A stretch of 64,000 nucleotides of DNA from positions 558,001 to 622,000 of the forward strand of contig NW_025408677.1 of the NCBI RefSeq assembly GCF_020360975.1, read 5' to 3'. Below, in pieces: positions 30,756 through 41,462 of this stretch. Both the position numbers and the translations under genes were made by a program. The notes under the pieces are model-generated. The model did no database searches. It saw only the letters and a program-made list of their open reading frames with translations, and was not told where the DNA came from. Each line of letters starts with the position of its first letter. The first letter of the stretch is position 1. Source of the stretch: Hirsutella rhossiliensis (lineage: Eukaryota > Ascomycota > Sordariomycetes > Hypocreales > Ophiocordycipitaceae).

Positions 30756-32216
30756 AAATATTTTGACTGATGTCGTGCTTGCAACGGCAGCATACACATC
30801 CTGGACTGCCCAGCTGTCGTGTTCCTCAAAATTCCCACAGACAACCCAGCGGGCTCTGCCGACCAGTTCTCCTGTCGGAAGTTTCTTCTCGTCGAGAACC
30901 CATTTTCCGGGAAGTAGTTTTGCATCGTGGGGTAATTCTTCTAGTGTCCATACACTTCGATCTTGGAGGTACTTGTACTGCTTGTCAAATGCTGGTTTCC
31001 ACTTCGTCTCCCAATCTGGGGACACTCGAGCCTTTCTGTATGACTTAGGAACGGGTAGCCTTTGCAGCGAGTTTGCAAGGCTTTCCGCCTTCATTGCTGT
31101 CAAACAAAGTGTTTCTAGACGGTTTATCGGAGAGACTACGTCTGGGGGTAACAAAGCTAAAGCCTGATCTCCCGAATTGCCGCGATGAAGCTTTTGATAG
31201 TACCCTGCGGGTCGCTCCGCGTTTTGACGACTCGGTCGAGGTAAACTCACGACCGGCGTGGTGTAAGTCTCGCTTGTTTCTGGAGGGATTGGCCGTTCAT
31301 CAGCCAGTCCGTCAATTTCCTGGCTGTCTTCGGAGTCTGACAGAGTATTCACAGAAGAATCGTGGGATTCATCCAGCTCTTGCGTTATCTCCGGCGTTGG
31401 CAGATGATGGTCTTGCGTTTCTTCGATGGACGGACCCTTATCAGTCGTCCTTCCTCCCGGTTCGATGGTTGACAGCGAATCAGATATTCGCTCAACGATG
31501 GTTGCTCCAGCTTCTTCTTCTTGAACTTCGTCGAGAAGCGTAGCTTCGTACTCAATTGTATCGACTTCTTCGGCGCTTGCCGACTTTTGTGGTTCCTGGG
31601 GGAGTTTCTCGTAAAAGCGAACATCACATGCCCGGACGATTCGATTCCGAGCTGGCACGTAAATGTGGTAAATTTTGCCATGAATGCCTTCCCAGCCAAC
31701 TAACTTTCCTTCTTCAGCTCTTGGAGCCATCTTCCTGGCCTGTACGCGCCGTTCTTTCTTGATGTGTACGTATGCAACACAACCAAACGTGCGTAGGTGG
31801 CGAATGTAGGGTTTGTGAAGTTCCTCGTTAACTCGGAGAAAACTGGCAAAGACCTCATGAGGTGAGAGTCCTTGATTAGATTTGCACGGAAGCAGGTTAA
31901 GAACTTTGACGACGGATTCTTGAGCATAGGGCCACAAGAATTCCGGAAGCTTGGAGTGAATCATGATGCATCGAGCGAGCTGTGTGATCTTCGATCCAGC
32001 CCTCTCTGTCAATCCATTCTGTCTGGGTGTACCAGGCACGGTCGGTTTGAGACTGATTCCGTTTGCCCGGGCCCAGGGTATCAACTCTGTTGTCCAGTTG
32101 AAAGACACATCATTGTCCATGCCATATTCTTGGACCTGATATCCAGTTGTTCGTTGAATGTAAGCATCAAAATCTTTCGTAGCTTGAAAGAGCTCATCTT
32201 TGTGTCGAAGAAACAT
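30756..32216 (-). pseudogene. copia integrase-RT fragment
   Basis: A single open frame running from inside the integrase core to early RT. It has VQEYGMDNDVSFNW, PGTPRQNGLTERAGSKI (catalytic Glu), LPEFLWPYAQESVVKVLN, LRTFGCVAYVHI and GKIYHIYVPARNRIVRACDV, then an acidic linker. RT starts at WKPAFDKQYKYLQDRSVWTL, LLPGKWVLDEKKLPTGELVG and RARWVVCGNFEE, ending DVYAAVASTTSVKIFLL. It stops where Helitron sequence begins. Gag, protease, the first part of integrase and the RT active site are missing. The 5' side abuts a 109-bp LTR (32224-32332). Confidence 0.85.
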
Positions 32217-32223
32217 ATCCTAT

Positions 32224-32332
32224 TGATATCTCTAGCTACAGAAGGAGTGGAAGGCTAGGTCTTATATAGACATAGCTGACAAATGTCGACATGATCATAG
32301 AACCTTCTAGAGACTACGAGCGTCTTCCAACA
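32224..32332 (-). repeat. 109-bp LTR, copy 1
   Basis: The minus strand reads TGTTGGAAGACGCTCG ... GAGATATCA, with a TATA box in GTCTATATAAGACC. An inverted copy of the same length is at 39758-39866. The flanking 5-mers differ (CCTAT, TTAAC), so no target duplication is visible. Confidence 0.8.
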
Positions 32333-32337
32333 TTAAC

Positions 32338-33399
32338 AATCGCAAATTGACAGCAACGGAAGAGCAGGCGCTCCTTAATCGGATTATTTCACTCGATGGG
32401 CGTGGGTTTCGCCGACCCTTCCATTCGTACGAAGGATGGCCGATCTACTCCTCTCACAACGCGCCCCTGGGTCGTCAGTAGGGAAGAACTGGCTCACGCG
32501 CTTCGTACAGCGCCACGACGCACTTATGTCGAAATACCTACGAAAATACGACTACCAACGGGCGTAATGCGAAGACCCAGAGGAAATCGGCAAGTGGTTT
32601 AGCCTCGTACGAGCGACAATTGCGAAATATGGTATTGCAGCAGAGGACATCTACAACTTTGACGAAACGGGATTTCAGATGGGGTGATCGCAACTGCCAA
32701 GGTCGTCACACAAACAAAGCCGTCGACGTCAAAGCACCCAACAGCGATTCGTACCAAGTCAGGTCGCCCAAAGGTCGTCCAACCAGGAGATCGGAATTGG
32801 GTAACGGTCATCGAAGGAGTCAATGTCACTGGCTGGGCCTTGCCGTCTACGATCATCTTCGAAGGCAAAGTCCACCAATCGACCTGGTACCGGACAGGAA
32901 TCCCGCCCAATTGGGTCATTGGTGTCAGTGAGAATGGCTGGACGAACAACGAACTTGGGTTTAAGTGGTCGACGGAGGTCTTCGACAAGCACTCACGCGG
33001 TCGCGCGGTCGGGAAGTATCGACTTCTCCTTCTTGACGGTCACGGCAGCCATTTTACTCAGAGTTCGATGACTTCTGCAAGAAGAATTCAATCATCTGGC
33101 TTTTCTATCCACCACACTCAACGCATCTTTTGCAAGCTCTCGATTTTGGATGCTTTTCAGCGCTCAAAAACTCATACGGTCGGCTTGTCCAAGAGAAGGT
33201 AGAACTGGGGACTTTTCGCATCGACAAAACAGACTTTCTAGTCCTCTATCACCAAGCCCATCGGATAACATTTACAGAGAAGACAATTAAGAATGCATTT
33301 GAGGCTGTCGGAATTGTCCCGTACAATCCACAGAAGGTCCTTTCCCGACTGAATGTCAGGACACCAAGTCCTCTACTTCAGCCAACTACCCTCGACCCC
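32338..33399 (+). pseudogene. pogo transposase 3, DNA-binding and catalytic part
   Basis: Begins within the CENP-B-type DNA-binding region (KLTATEEQALLNRIISLDGR, GKNWLTRFVQRHDALMSKYL). It continues EDIYNFDETGFQMG (first Asp), GRPKVVQPGDRNWVTVIEGV, GVSENGWTNNELGFKWSTEV and LLLLDGHGSHFT (second Asp). Then come IDAFDFGCFSALKNSYGRLV-like text with HSTHLL and ALDFGCF (third Asp) and TIKNAFEAVGIVPYNPQKVL. The subfamily differs from elements 1 and 2 and resembles element 4 at 41463-43546. Frame changes near 32440-32480, 32560, 32690 and 33050-33130 and the lack of an N-terminus make it a pseudogene. Confidence 0.8.
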
Positions 33400-33611
33400 T
33401 GTCACGCGCCTAAAGTGCTTGACCACGGTAGATGGCTGGTTGATTCCAACCACTGGCTGGAGTGACTTTTCCAGGGAAAAGCACGGGGCTGGGAGGCCTC
33501 TCGTGGTTATAAAAGTAGGGTTGCATAGCACCTGATGGAGCTCGTCAGAGATCAATGAATTGAATGATTGACCCCGTTCCTCACTCTCTGTTTAGTTGTG
33601 TGCGCCTTACA
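33400..33611 (+). mobile_element. solo LTR (212 bp) inside pogo 3
   Basis: TGTCACGCGCC ... GCGCCTTACA, flanked by ACCCC (33395-33399 and 33612-33616). A TATA-like GGTTATAAAAGTAGGG near 33508 supports plus orientation. No second copy in the window. Confidence 0.9.
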
Positions 33612-33616
33612 ACCCC

Positions 33617-34005
33617 CAAGGCTCGGGAAGCCAACGCTTAGCCAAAACGCCCCACAACATTACTGAGCTAGAGGCACAAGCCAAGGCTCTTCAGAAACAG
33701 GTCGTACGAGGGCAGCGCATGAATAAGCCAGCCCAACCGACCAGGCAGTGCGTTACTTGGTCAAGGGATGCCAAATGGCGATGCACGGCGCAGCCCTTCT
33801 TTCGGAGGAAAATGAGCGACTCCGAAGCGAAAACCAAAGGCAGAGGAGAAAGAGGGATATGCGACGCTCATATGTAGCTCATGGGGGTGTTCTAGCGGTG
33901 GAGAAAGGTCTTCGGCTTGCAGAAGAGAGGGCGAATGGCGTCGAGGGGTCAGGGGCGCGGTCTGGCGCGACCAGGAAAACCGGCGCACAACGGCTCTGCA
34001 GTATG
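33617..34005 (+). pseudogene. pogo transposase 3, C-terminal part (knuckle completed after copia E)
   Basis: Resumes after the solo LTR with AKTPHNITELEAQAKALQKQ and VKGCQMAMHGAALLSEENER, a coiled-coil region shared with element 4 (AKTPHNVNQL, IKGCQMAMHSAALLADENRQ). It goes on through HGGVLAVEKGLRLAEE to RLCSMC at 34005. Beyond copia element E the reading continues at 39676 as KLPGHNVRSC and stops near 39735. The joined motif C-x2-C-x4-H-x4-C is a CCHC zinc knuckle, which I would not expect as a default part of pogo transposases. One or two shifts occur near 33640 and 33730. Confidence 0.75.
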
Positions 34006-34290
34006 TGTCGCGAAGAACGGCCCATGGTCGAGTCAACCAGGTCACCCATGGGTAGCTAGGGCAGCAAGGGAGCTGATAACCAGGTCTGAACGAGGAGGCT
34101 GGAAAGCTCCTCTTAAAAGACTGGAACATCTCCAGTCGAGAGGCTGGGAACCCCCAGGTCCCCAGCCTCCCTGAACACATTACCTTTACTACGAAAGAGG
34201 GATATAAATAGGGGCTTGGGTTTAGGGCAGAAAGGGAGGAGAACAGAGACACGGAATACAATATGACCTTTCTGCTGACTTTCTTCCTGA
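34006..34290 (+). repeat. 5' LTR of copia E
   Basis: Begins TGTCGCGAAGAACGG and ends TTCTTCCTGA. The TATA box GGGATATAAATAGGGG lies at about 34200, with transcription start probably near CAGAGACACGG. Confidence 0.92.
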
Positions 34291-34304
34291 GTTATGAGCC
34301 CGGG
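34291..34304 (+). promoter_or_regulatory. primer-binding site, half-tRNA-iMet type
   Basis: GTTATGAGCCCGGG lies directly after the 5' LTR. It is complementary to the anticodon-loop side of initiator tRNA-Met (GGGCUCAUAAC), the primer style known for copia. The same site is in copia D (53350-53362) and in the miniature element (43872-43886). Confidence 0.75.
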
Positions 34305-34435
34305 AGAAACAGAGTTTCTGGAACTTCCGTGTGCACAATATTGCGCCTTCAACAGTGCCAGCAGGCACTCCCATTTATCGAAGATCAAATCCATCTGATC
34401 ACTCATACCTTTATCCCTTTACCCTTCAAATCGCA

Positions 34436-35510
34436 ATGTCGAAGAACACCAATTCCACCCGCCGCACGATTCTCTCAGAACCTCAGGACTGGGATAAGTG
34501 GAATAAGGAGCTTCGTGCGAGGGTGACGAGACCATCCATGGACTAGTATTTGAGGAAGGAACAGTCCGTTACAATCCCCGCTCGGCCTACGTTTTCCGAG
34601 TTTGCTGCCGGTGTTATAACCTATGCAGGCCTCACTTCGGCTCAGCAGAAAGCTTTCTCGGCAGCCACTTCACGTTATGAAAATATGCGTAAGGAATACC
34701 TATATGAGAAGAAGCTAATTAAGGAAGCTAGAACGGCAATTACGGAGTCAATCGGCACAGCAAAGATGATTTCGTTGCGTGAGGAAGATACACTTCGTCA
34801 ATGGATGACAACACTGGAATCTTCAACCGCCCCTACCAAAGGATTTATGACTGAGCGAATCAGGAAGCTTTACTCGAGTCACCTTCGAAGCTACTCAAAG
34901 AGCAACAACATCCCTGAGTGGCTTGTCAAATGGGAAGAGATCATACAGGAAGCTATACAGTACTTCCTAATGGAAGCGCTTACTGGCCAGTGGCTGCGAG
35001 ATATTGCAACAATCATTAAGCCCCTAGTGATGGCTATGCAACAATCTTCCTTGAAGAGAGCAGGCGCCTTGACGAGGATGCGGCTAGAAAGATGCAACAA
35101 GCATTTGATCGACCTGCATATGTGGCAGCAGCACCGTGGAAGCAGCAGCGGCCCCGCACCAGGAGTAGCGGAACCAGCACCCGCAGCCTCACCTTCCGTT
35201 GGACGTTCCAAATTGTTGCAAGAAAAATAAGGAAATTGCGGAACAACAACCGCAAAGAGGAATCAAGCGAGGCGGGGCTTTTCTTACAGATGACCCAATA
35301 GACGATTCGGAGCCAGAAGCACAGCCGAAAAGAAGAGAAAGCGAAAGGAGGATACAAATCCTTCATCTTCGTCTCGAAAACGCTGCCCTGCTTGCGAAAA
35401 TAGGCACGAGCTTTCAGAGTGCTGGCAGCTGTTCGAGAAAAACAGACCTTCCTACTACAGGAAAACAGCAAGCTACGAGAAAAAGCAGAAAAGGCTCTAA
35501 AAAGTGACCC
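34436..35510 (+). pseudogene. copia E Gag
   Basis: Met 34436 starts MSKNTNSTRRTILSEPQDWD, giving a copia-type Gag N-terminus (DWDKWNKELRARV). One in-frame TAG at 34544-34546 (after PSMD) interrupts an otherwise continuous 264-codon frame that ends at 35230. Visible segments are LTSAQQKAFSAATSRYENM, LRQWMTTLESSTAP and FMTERIRKLYSSHLRSYSKS. A frame change near 35200 leads into CKNCCKKNKEIAEQQPQRGI and a basic coiled coil to 35507. The amber codon could be a mutation or a read-through site; the later shift argues for decay. Confidence 0.75.
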
Positions 35511-35589
35511 CGAGCTGCAGAGGAGAGTCAATGAGATCAACAAAGGTTTGGCTTAGCAACTAAAGCCAGTTGGAAAGATTGTTGGCACA

Positions 35590-37092
35590 GCAAATCCCGC
35601 CTTCGTCTATTCAGCCGATCAGAAACCGACCTCTATAGACTACCCACTCCGTCACTCGACCCTCCTAGACTCGGCGGCCTCCTTACACGTCTGCAATAAC
35701 CTTTCCGCTTCCGCTCCTTTAGAAAGGCCAGGAACGAATATCTAGTCACAGGAGACACAGAAGTCCGGATAGAGGTTACGGAAGAGTCAATGTTACGGTT
35801 ACAGCTCCAGACGGAACCCTCCGGCAGCTACGGTTAAAACGGGTTGCCTATTGCCCGAGATTCTCAGCCAACCTTGTTTCTTTTCAGTCTCTTCAGGAAG
35901 AAGGGATCTACTGGGATACCTTTACAAATCCAACCCAGCTGGCCTATAAGGAAGGGAGGAAACCAATTTGCGTCTTATTCCGAAAGCACCGTCAGTTTGT
36001 GCTAGATTTCCAACCTGCAATGCAAGACGACCTCGATGAGGCAGCTTTTAAAGCTACAAAGGCACGAAGAAGGACCTCTCGAGACCCTAGGCCTGTCGCA
36101 ACAGCTGATTCGGACCTTTGGCACGCTCGCCTCGGTCACCCTGGCCCTCAAGCACTCGAAATGCTTGGCCAACGAAAGGGTATTCGCATTAAGGGCCCAA
36201 GGACCGTTGAGTGCGAACCATGCGCCCAAGGAAGGGCCTATAGACAGGTCTCAAGGCGAACCCCGAATAAGGATCGAAGTCATCCTTGCGAAGAAATCTG
36301 GATCGACTGGACCGACCTATCCCCTGATTATAAGGGATTCGTTCGAGTGATGTTCATAACAGACGCCTATTCAGGCATGATTTTCCCCTACTTTCTCCGG
36401 ACCTATCAAAACAAACACAACTGGGGGGCACTTAGGGACTTCGTTAGCTGGATGAAGCTTCGATTTGACTATAGTGTAAAGACCATTCGTTCAGACGGAG
36501 AACTCTTTACTAAGGCAACTAAGAAGTGGCTTCGAAAGAAGGGTATCTCAGCAGAACCCTCGTCCCCAAACACCCAATCCCAGAATGGAGGTGCCGAGAG
36601 ATCAGGAGGTGCCCTAATGGAGAGGGCCGCAAGATGAGGATAGCTGCAAAGCTTCCTCACGATCTTTGGAAAGAGACCGTGGAAGCGGCCTGTTATTTGA
36701 AAAACAGGACCCCACGGAATCCAAAAGCCAGACCGGACTTATCAAGACCTTCTGATCAGGAGAATCTGCATCGACAGCTGTGGATGACCCCTTTGGAGCT
36801 ATTTACAAAAAAGAAGGAACCCGACCACAACCAGCATGCAACTCTTCAGGCGTACGGCTGTAGGGCCTACGCAATGACTGCCAACGCACAGTTGAAGAGG
36901 AGAAGGCTACAAAAGCTCGATCCAAGAACTCACATCGGCTACCTGGTTGGTTATAGTTCTACGAATATCTTTAGGATATGGGTTCCCTTGCTTCGGAAGG
37001 TTATTTCAACCCGGACGTTACATTCGACGAAAGAACCTTCTTCGACGGCAAGCTCGAGCAACCACCGCTGCTTGCAAATATCGACGAGCTAG
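35590..37092 (+). pseudogene. copia E protease and integrase
   Basis: Protease is visible only as STLLDSAASLHVCNNLS (35660-35710), with DSA in place of the usual DSG/DGG, and is followed by shifts. From 35999 an open frame gives the GAG-pre-integrase motif DLWHARLGHPGPQALEML with CEPCAQGRA (HHCC zinc), then integrase Asp in EEIWIDWTDLSPDYKG, Asp in KTIRSDGELF and Glu in QNGGAERSGGALMERA. A shift at about 36630 continues as KLPHDLWKETVEAACYLKNR, LQAYGCRAYAMT and HIGYLVGYSSTNIFRIW. Confidence 0.8.
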
Positions 37093-37233
37093 TCGAAAAT
37101 GTCTCTATTCAGAGGATCAGCAAGCAAATCAGGAAATCCTTGATGAAGAATCCGAGTCTGAGGAAGAAGACCTCTTTGAAGAAGAATCTGACGAGGAGGA
37201 GGCACAAGACCAAGAAAAGCCAACGAGGAACTC

Positions 37234-39197
37234 TTGCTAACGCCGCCGCCCTCTGAAGATGAATTTCAAGCCGTTCTATCAGTATTTCTTCCTGTCGCTA
37301 CCCTGAGGGGTGGGGAGAAATCTGCGTTAATAAATCCTTCGGTTTCGACTCCTAAGAAGAAAAGAGTTACCTTCTTGGAGCACTTAACGCAGGAGCCACT
37401 TGATCATACAGGGATACGCCAGGAAGATCAATTTCAAGACCGATTTCGGACTTCTATCCCCAGAAGATCAGGAATATGCTCCATGGAACCTTCAATGCTG
37501 GACGAATCTTCAAGCCAAAGACACAAAGGCCGCATAAGAAGAACCTACCCGAACCGCCAGAGACACAGAAGCAGCTCGAAAGGCACCCTTATAAAGAGGA
37601 ATTCATCAAAGCTCAGAAAGACCACCTTGCCTCACACGAGGAGATGGGGTCCTTTCTCGAGGTTCCTTGAAGAGGGCTGCCGGCAAGCAAATTCTAGGCT
37701 GCAAGTGGGTCTTTATTTACAAGACAGACAAGCACGGGATCCTTCAAAGTGCAAAGCTCGTCTCGTGGTCTGCGGCAACCAGCAGGAAAGGGGACCTTCC
37801 TACCCGGCTACGACCTTAGCCGGGATGTCGTTCAGGGCCCTAATGGCGATTTCGGCAGAATTCGACCTCGAGCTTGATCAAATGGATGCAGTCAACGCCT
37901 TCGTCAACTGCCCACTCGAGGACGAGGTAGTCTATATGAGGATGCCTCCCGGATTCGTTAAGCCAGGCAGAGTTCTGCTACTTAGGAAGGCCCTCTATGG
38001 CCTACGACGATCGCCACTCCTTTGGCAACAACACCTTACCGGGTCCCTTAAATCCCTAGGCTTTCAGACAGTCCCACAAGAACCCTGTGTTATGAGAAAG
38101 GGAGCAATTCTTGTCTTCTTTTACGTGGACGATATCATCTGGGCCTATAAGAAAGGAGACCAGGAGGTTGCAAAGGAAGCGATAAGAGGGCTTCAAGCTC
38201 GATATCAAATGACGCTTCTTGGAGAGCCTAGGTGGTTCCTCGGGATACACATCCTTAGGGATAGATCTCAACGAACGATTTGGCTGACGCAAGACGCCTA
38301 TATCGAGAAGATCGCCCATAAGCTCCTAGACCCAAGCAGGCTCGTCTCAAATCCCCCTGATACTCCAATGGCATCTGAGGAACTGCTTCCCTCAACGAGC
38401 CAAGCAGAGAAGGGTTATTTACACAGATTTCTGCAAAAGGTTGGATCTATACTATTTGCGGCTATCTCAACGAGGCCGGATGTTGCTTTTGCGGTCTCTC
38501 GACTAGCAAGGCACAACCAGAACCCCGGCGAAATACACCAGCAGGCAGCCGACAGAGTGATCCTTTACCTCTACGCCACACGATCATATGGTATTAGGCT
38601 AGGGGGTAACATGGGTCGAAAGGCTGCTGCTGAGATCTTCCTCTGTTCGAGCGATGCAAGCTTTGCGGACAACTCAATCGATAGGAAAAGTTCCCAAGGT
38701 TACGTCATGACACTATTTGGCGGACCAATTGCTTGAGAGCTTCGAAGCAGGCCACAGTCACTACGTCAAGCACCGAAGCCGAATTGCTAGCTATATCAGA
38801 AGCTGCAAAAGAAGCTATATTTATTAGTCGGTTGCTGCGATCTCTGCAAGTTCAAATCCCAGAGCCGTTGTTGCTTGAATCTGATAACACACAAACCATC
38901 AGACTGCTTGAAGAAGCTAGTGCAAAGCTCTCTACGAGACTTCGACACGTTGATATCCATCAGCATTGGCTTCGTCAAGAGACTCAACAAGGAAGGATCA
39001 AAATCAATGGGTTCCAACGGCCCGAATGCGAGCGGACGGCCTTACGAAGGCCCTCCTTTCCAAAAGCTACAAAATTTCCTCCGAATGATAGGGTAGCTGA
39101 CTTACGGAGCCGATTACAGCGAGAAGCCCGATTGGAACTCCTAGCTGACAAGATCAGAGCCAGCAGGAAAGCAAAACCCCAACTAGCTTTGCAATAA
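37234..39197 (+). pseudogene. copia E reverse transcriptase and RNase H
   Basis: The open frame to 38736 holds RT: KCKARLVVCGNQQERG, LELDQMDAVNAFVNCPLEDE, VYMRMPPGFV, LRKALYGLRRSPLLW and FFYVDDIIWAYKK (YVDD active site), then RWFLGIHILRD, TRPDVAFAVSRLARHNQNPG and SQGYVMTLFGGPIA. A one-base loss at about 38733 (GCTTGAGAG where GCTTGGAGAG is expected) stops it. RNase H continues in the next frame: TTSSTEAELLAISEAAKEAI, LLESDNTQTIRLL and RLRHVDIHQHWLRQE, ending at 39197. The early RT region (about 37560-37760) is also shifted. Confidence 0.88.
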
Positions 39198-39388
39198 AGG
39201 AGGATTTCCTCTGGCTTAGCTCAGTAATATTTGGGAGGTCACTTCCCCTGCCGCGTATACATGGCCCAGCTTTTCGCGAAGGAGTCCTACGGTTCTCCCT
39301 TCTTAATTCCGAAATGATGTCCCTCCGTCTAGGAGGCCCTATAAGGCTGATCTAGCTGTTCCCTATGGGTAGGCTACAGCTAAGGGTG

Positions 39389-39675
39389 TGTCATGAAGTA
39401 CGGCCCATGGTCGAGTCAACCAGGTCACCCATGGGTAGCTAGGGCAGCAAGGGAGCTGATAACCAGGTCTGAACGAGGAGGCTGGAAAGCTCCTCTTAAA
39501 AGACTGGAACATCTCCAGTCGAGAGGCTGGGAACCCCCAGGTCCCCAGCCTCCCTGAACACATTACCTTTACTACGAAAGAGGGATATAAATAGGGGCTT
39601 GGGTTTAGGGCAGAAAGGGAGGAGAACAGAGACACGGAATACAATATGACCTTTCTGCTGACTTTCTTCGTGAGA
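39389..39675 (+). repeat. 3' LTR of copia E
   Basis: Begins TGTCATGAAGTACGG and ends TTCTTCGTGAGA; about 98 percent identical to 34006-34290. The adjacent AAGGGTG is the probable polypurine tract. Confidence 0.93.
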
Positions 39676-39757
39676 GTATGTGCAAATTGCCCGGGCATAA
39701 TGTCAGATCATGCCCGGGAATTAAGGATTCCATTAATGTAATTATTTAGTTGATTAT

Positions 39758-39866
39758 TGTTGGAAGAGACTCGTAGTCTCTAGAAGGTTCTATGATCATG
39801 TCGACATTTGTCAGCTATGTCTATATAAGACCTAGCCTTCCACTCCTTCTGTAGCTAGAGATATCA
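39758..39866 (+). repeat. 109-bp LTR, copy 2
   Basis: TGTTGGAAGAGACTCG ... GAGATATCA; the inverted twin of 32224-32332. The two copies bracket pogo 3 as a 7.6-kb inverted-repeat pair. Confidence 0.8.
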
Positions 39867-40091
39867 TACCAGACCATTCCGATCACTGCACCACGGGTCC
39901 TAGAGAGGTATCTCCGTATAAATACCCCTTCAATGTCGCACAGACAGATAGAAAACATGCATCATCATTTGGACTCAATTGTGCCTGCCCTTATCCTTCC
40001 GCCCGCGCTCTCAGCTTGCTGAGAACTACCGGTACTTTATTGTCATATTATTAGCAACACTGAATCGGTCTTCCTTTAAAAGGGAAGGAAA
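39867..40091. other. LTR-like scrap and transposon-end copy, no gene
   Basis: Starts with the segment CCAGACCATTCCGATCACTGC shared with 12617-12641. A TATA-like CGTATAAATACCCC near 39918 and a purine-pyrimidine stem (CTTTAAAAGGGAAGG) suggest another LTR promoter. Confidence 0.4.
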
Positions 40092-40205
40092 TGTCTAGAC
40101 ATAAGAATAGCTGCCTAGAATAATTACTCAGCTGCCTAAGATAAATTCCTAGATCTAAGACTAGTTGTCTAGAATAATACCCTGCTGCCTAGAGGATCAG
40201 ACGAA
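40092..40205 (+). repeat. LTR/leader fragment, left part
   Basis: TGTCTAGACATAAG followed by repeated CTGCCTAGA words. The block AATTCCTAGATCTAAGACTA ... GAGGATC is duplicated at about 45851-45908, on the far side of the inserted hAT-like element. Confidence 0.7.
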
Positions 40206-40300
40206 CAGGGTTCAAAGCCACTCCACGAATATCCACATATGGACTCACATGTGGATCCACATCAAATCCACTCCACTCCACAAGACCCTGGCCACATGTG

Positions 40301-41344
40301 TAGTAGTAGTAGTAGTATTGATTACCGTCTGGGACATCCCTATAAGGGCAAAAGACGTGCTAGGCTAGAGAGACTAGATACATAGAATATCCCGAGTACC
40401 TGGACTAAGGACCGTGTGTAGCACCTAACCACTCCATCTAGCAATTCTGAGGCTCTGAGGCCGGTCGGAAATTCAGGGCCCTTCCCCGTCAGCGGGCTCC
40501 AGGCACGGCAGTGAAGCCGTAATAGTAGTCAGTCTTTGGCCGAGGCCGGGTGACTGAGAAAGCCCACGAAGTCATGGGCCGGCCGCAAGCCCCCTCGAGG
40601 AGGGCCTACGGGCAGAAAGAAAGAAAAGAAAGGAAGCAGAGAGTGTAGCAATGTTAGTCGGGGATTCGCCCCGATGGCGATTGTCTTCTCCCGCAGGAGC
40701 GTTCGATCCGGGGCCACTTCGTGGTTATGACAGTCGGCGAAGTCCCCGTGCCTGCTCCTCGTAGCAAGCAGGTGGTGGAGGTGTTGTCGATTGGTGTGCA
40801 GCTCCGGGGGACACCCGGGTGAGGCCTTGAGCTCTAGGCTCTTGTAGCTCCTCGGGGCCCCCGCGGCCCACCAGTCCAGAGGAAGTCGTGGCCGCTGGGC
40901 GGCAGAACCGCAAGGCGGCAAAGTTCGAGCCGCGAGACGGCAGAAGGAGGCAGAGCCGCAAGGCGGCAGAAGGCGAGGCCAGCCAGTAAAGGCGGCAGAG
41001 GGTGCGAGGCAGCGCGAGGCGTGCCAGGAAGGGCGAGAAGAAGTTGGGCCGCGAGGCGGCAGAAGAGGTCGGGGCCGCGAGGCGGCAGAAGTCGAGGCCA
41101 GCCAGTAAAGGCGGCAGAAGAGGCGATGCCGCGAGGCGGCAGAAGGCGAGGCAGCGCGAGGCATGCCGTTATTCGAGACCAGCTTCCCAAGAGGAGACGA
41201 ACTCTCAAAGTCTGCCTTTGGTGCTTGCTAGAGCCCCGTTAGGGCTAGAGAGGCAGAAGCATGGTCGGGTGACCTGAAAATAATTATCCACTAACAGGCT
41301 GCTAACAGCCCGCAGAAGAGAAGAATTTTTACAGGGGAGAGTTG
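40301..41344 (-). mobile_element. SIDE copy 2
   Basis: Minus-strand copy of the element at 4161-5504, with a 14-bp duplication CCTGGCCACATGTG (40287-40300 and 41345-41358). It runs from CAACTCTCCCCTG at the right to the (TAC)n tail at 40301-40318 on the left, so this copy ends at the tail, without the extra 280 bases of copy 1. A 211-codon minus frame (40529-41164) is mostly repeat-derived Pro/Arg/Ser sequence but includes LLATRSRHGDFADCHNHE, comparable to LLAARTHHGDFADYHERF at the end of the LINE ORF2 at 58120-58153. This supports origin from a LINE 3' region. Confidence 0.82.
40850..41190. repeat. GC-rich minisatellite inside SIDE copy 2
   Basis: Inverted counterpart of 4320-4650. Plus-strand units read GCCGCGAGGCGGCAGAAG with intervening CCAGCCAGTAAAGGCGGC. 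Unit number differs from copy 1. Confidence 0.85.
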
Positions 41345-41462
41345 CCTGGCCACATGTGGAAACCGTGGAAATCGTGGAAATTGCGGATACCCTTCAACAA
41401 GAGCTGAGGTTACTAAGCAGCCTCCACCCGTACCCGTTGGCGGGGCCCTTCGGGAGCCACTA

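Larger units (their letters stand above)
34006..39675 (+). mobile_element. Ty1/copia element E (complete ends)
   Basis: 5670 bp with LTRs 34006-34290 and 39389-39675 (about 285 bp, near-identical), flanked by GTATG on both sides. LTR ends are TGTCGCGAAG and CTTCGTGAGA, so the terminal dinucleotides are TG and GA. The primer-binding site GTTATGAGCCCGG follows the 5' LTR and a short AAGGGTG tract precedes the 3' LTR. Gene order is gag, protease, integrase, RT, RNase H, as in copia. Confidence 0.95.
32333..39757 (+). mobile_element. pogo-type transposon 3 (5'-truncated, split by a solo LTR and a copia element)
   Basis: The transposase reading runs 32338-33399, 33617-34005 and 39676-39735, interrupted by the solo LTR 33400-33611 (TSD ACCCC) and copia element E 34006-39675 (TSD GTATG). 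The left end is lost at the 109-bp LTR; after the stop the right side reaches another 109-bp LTR in inverse orientation. No TIR remains. Confidence 0.8.
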
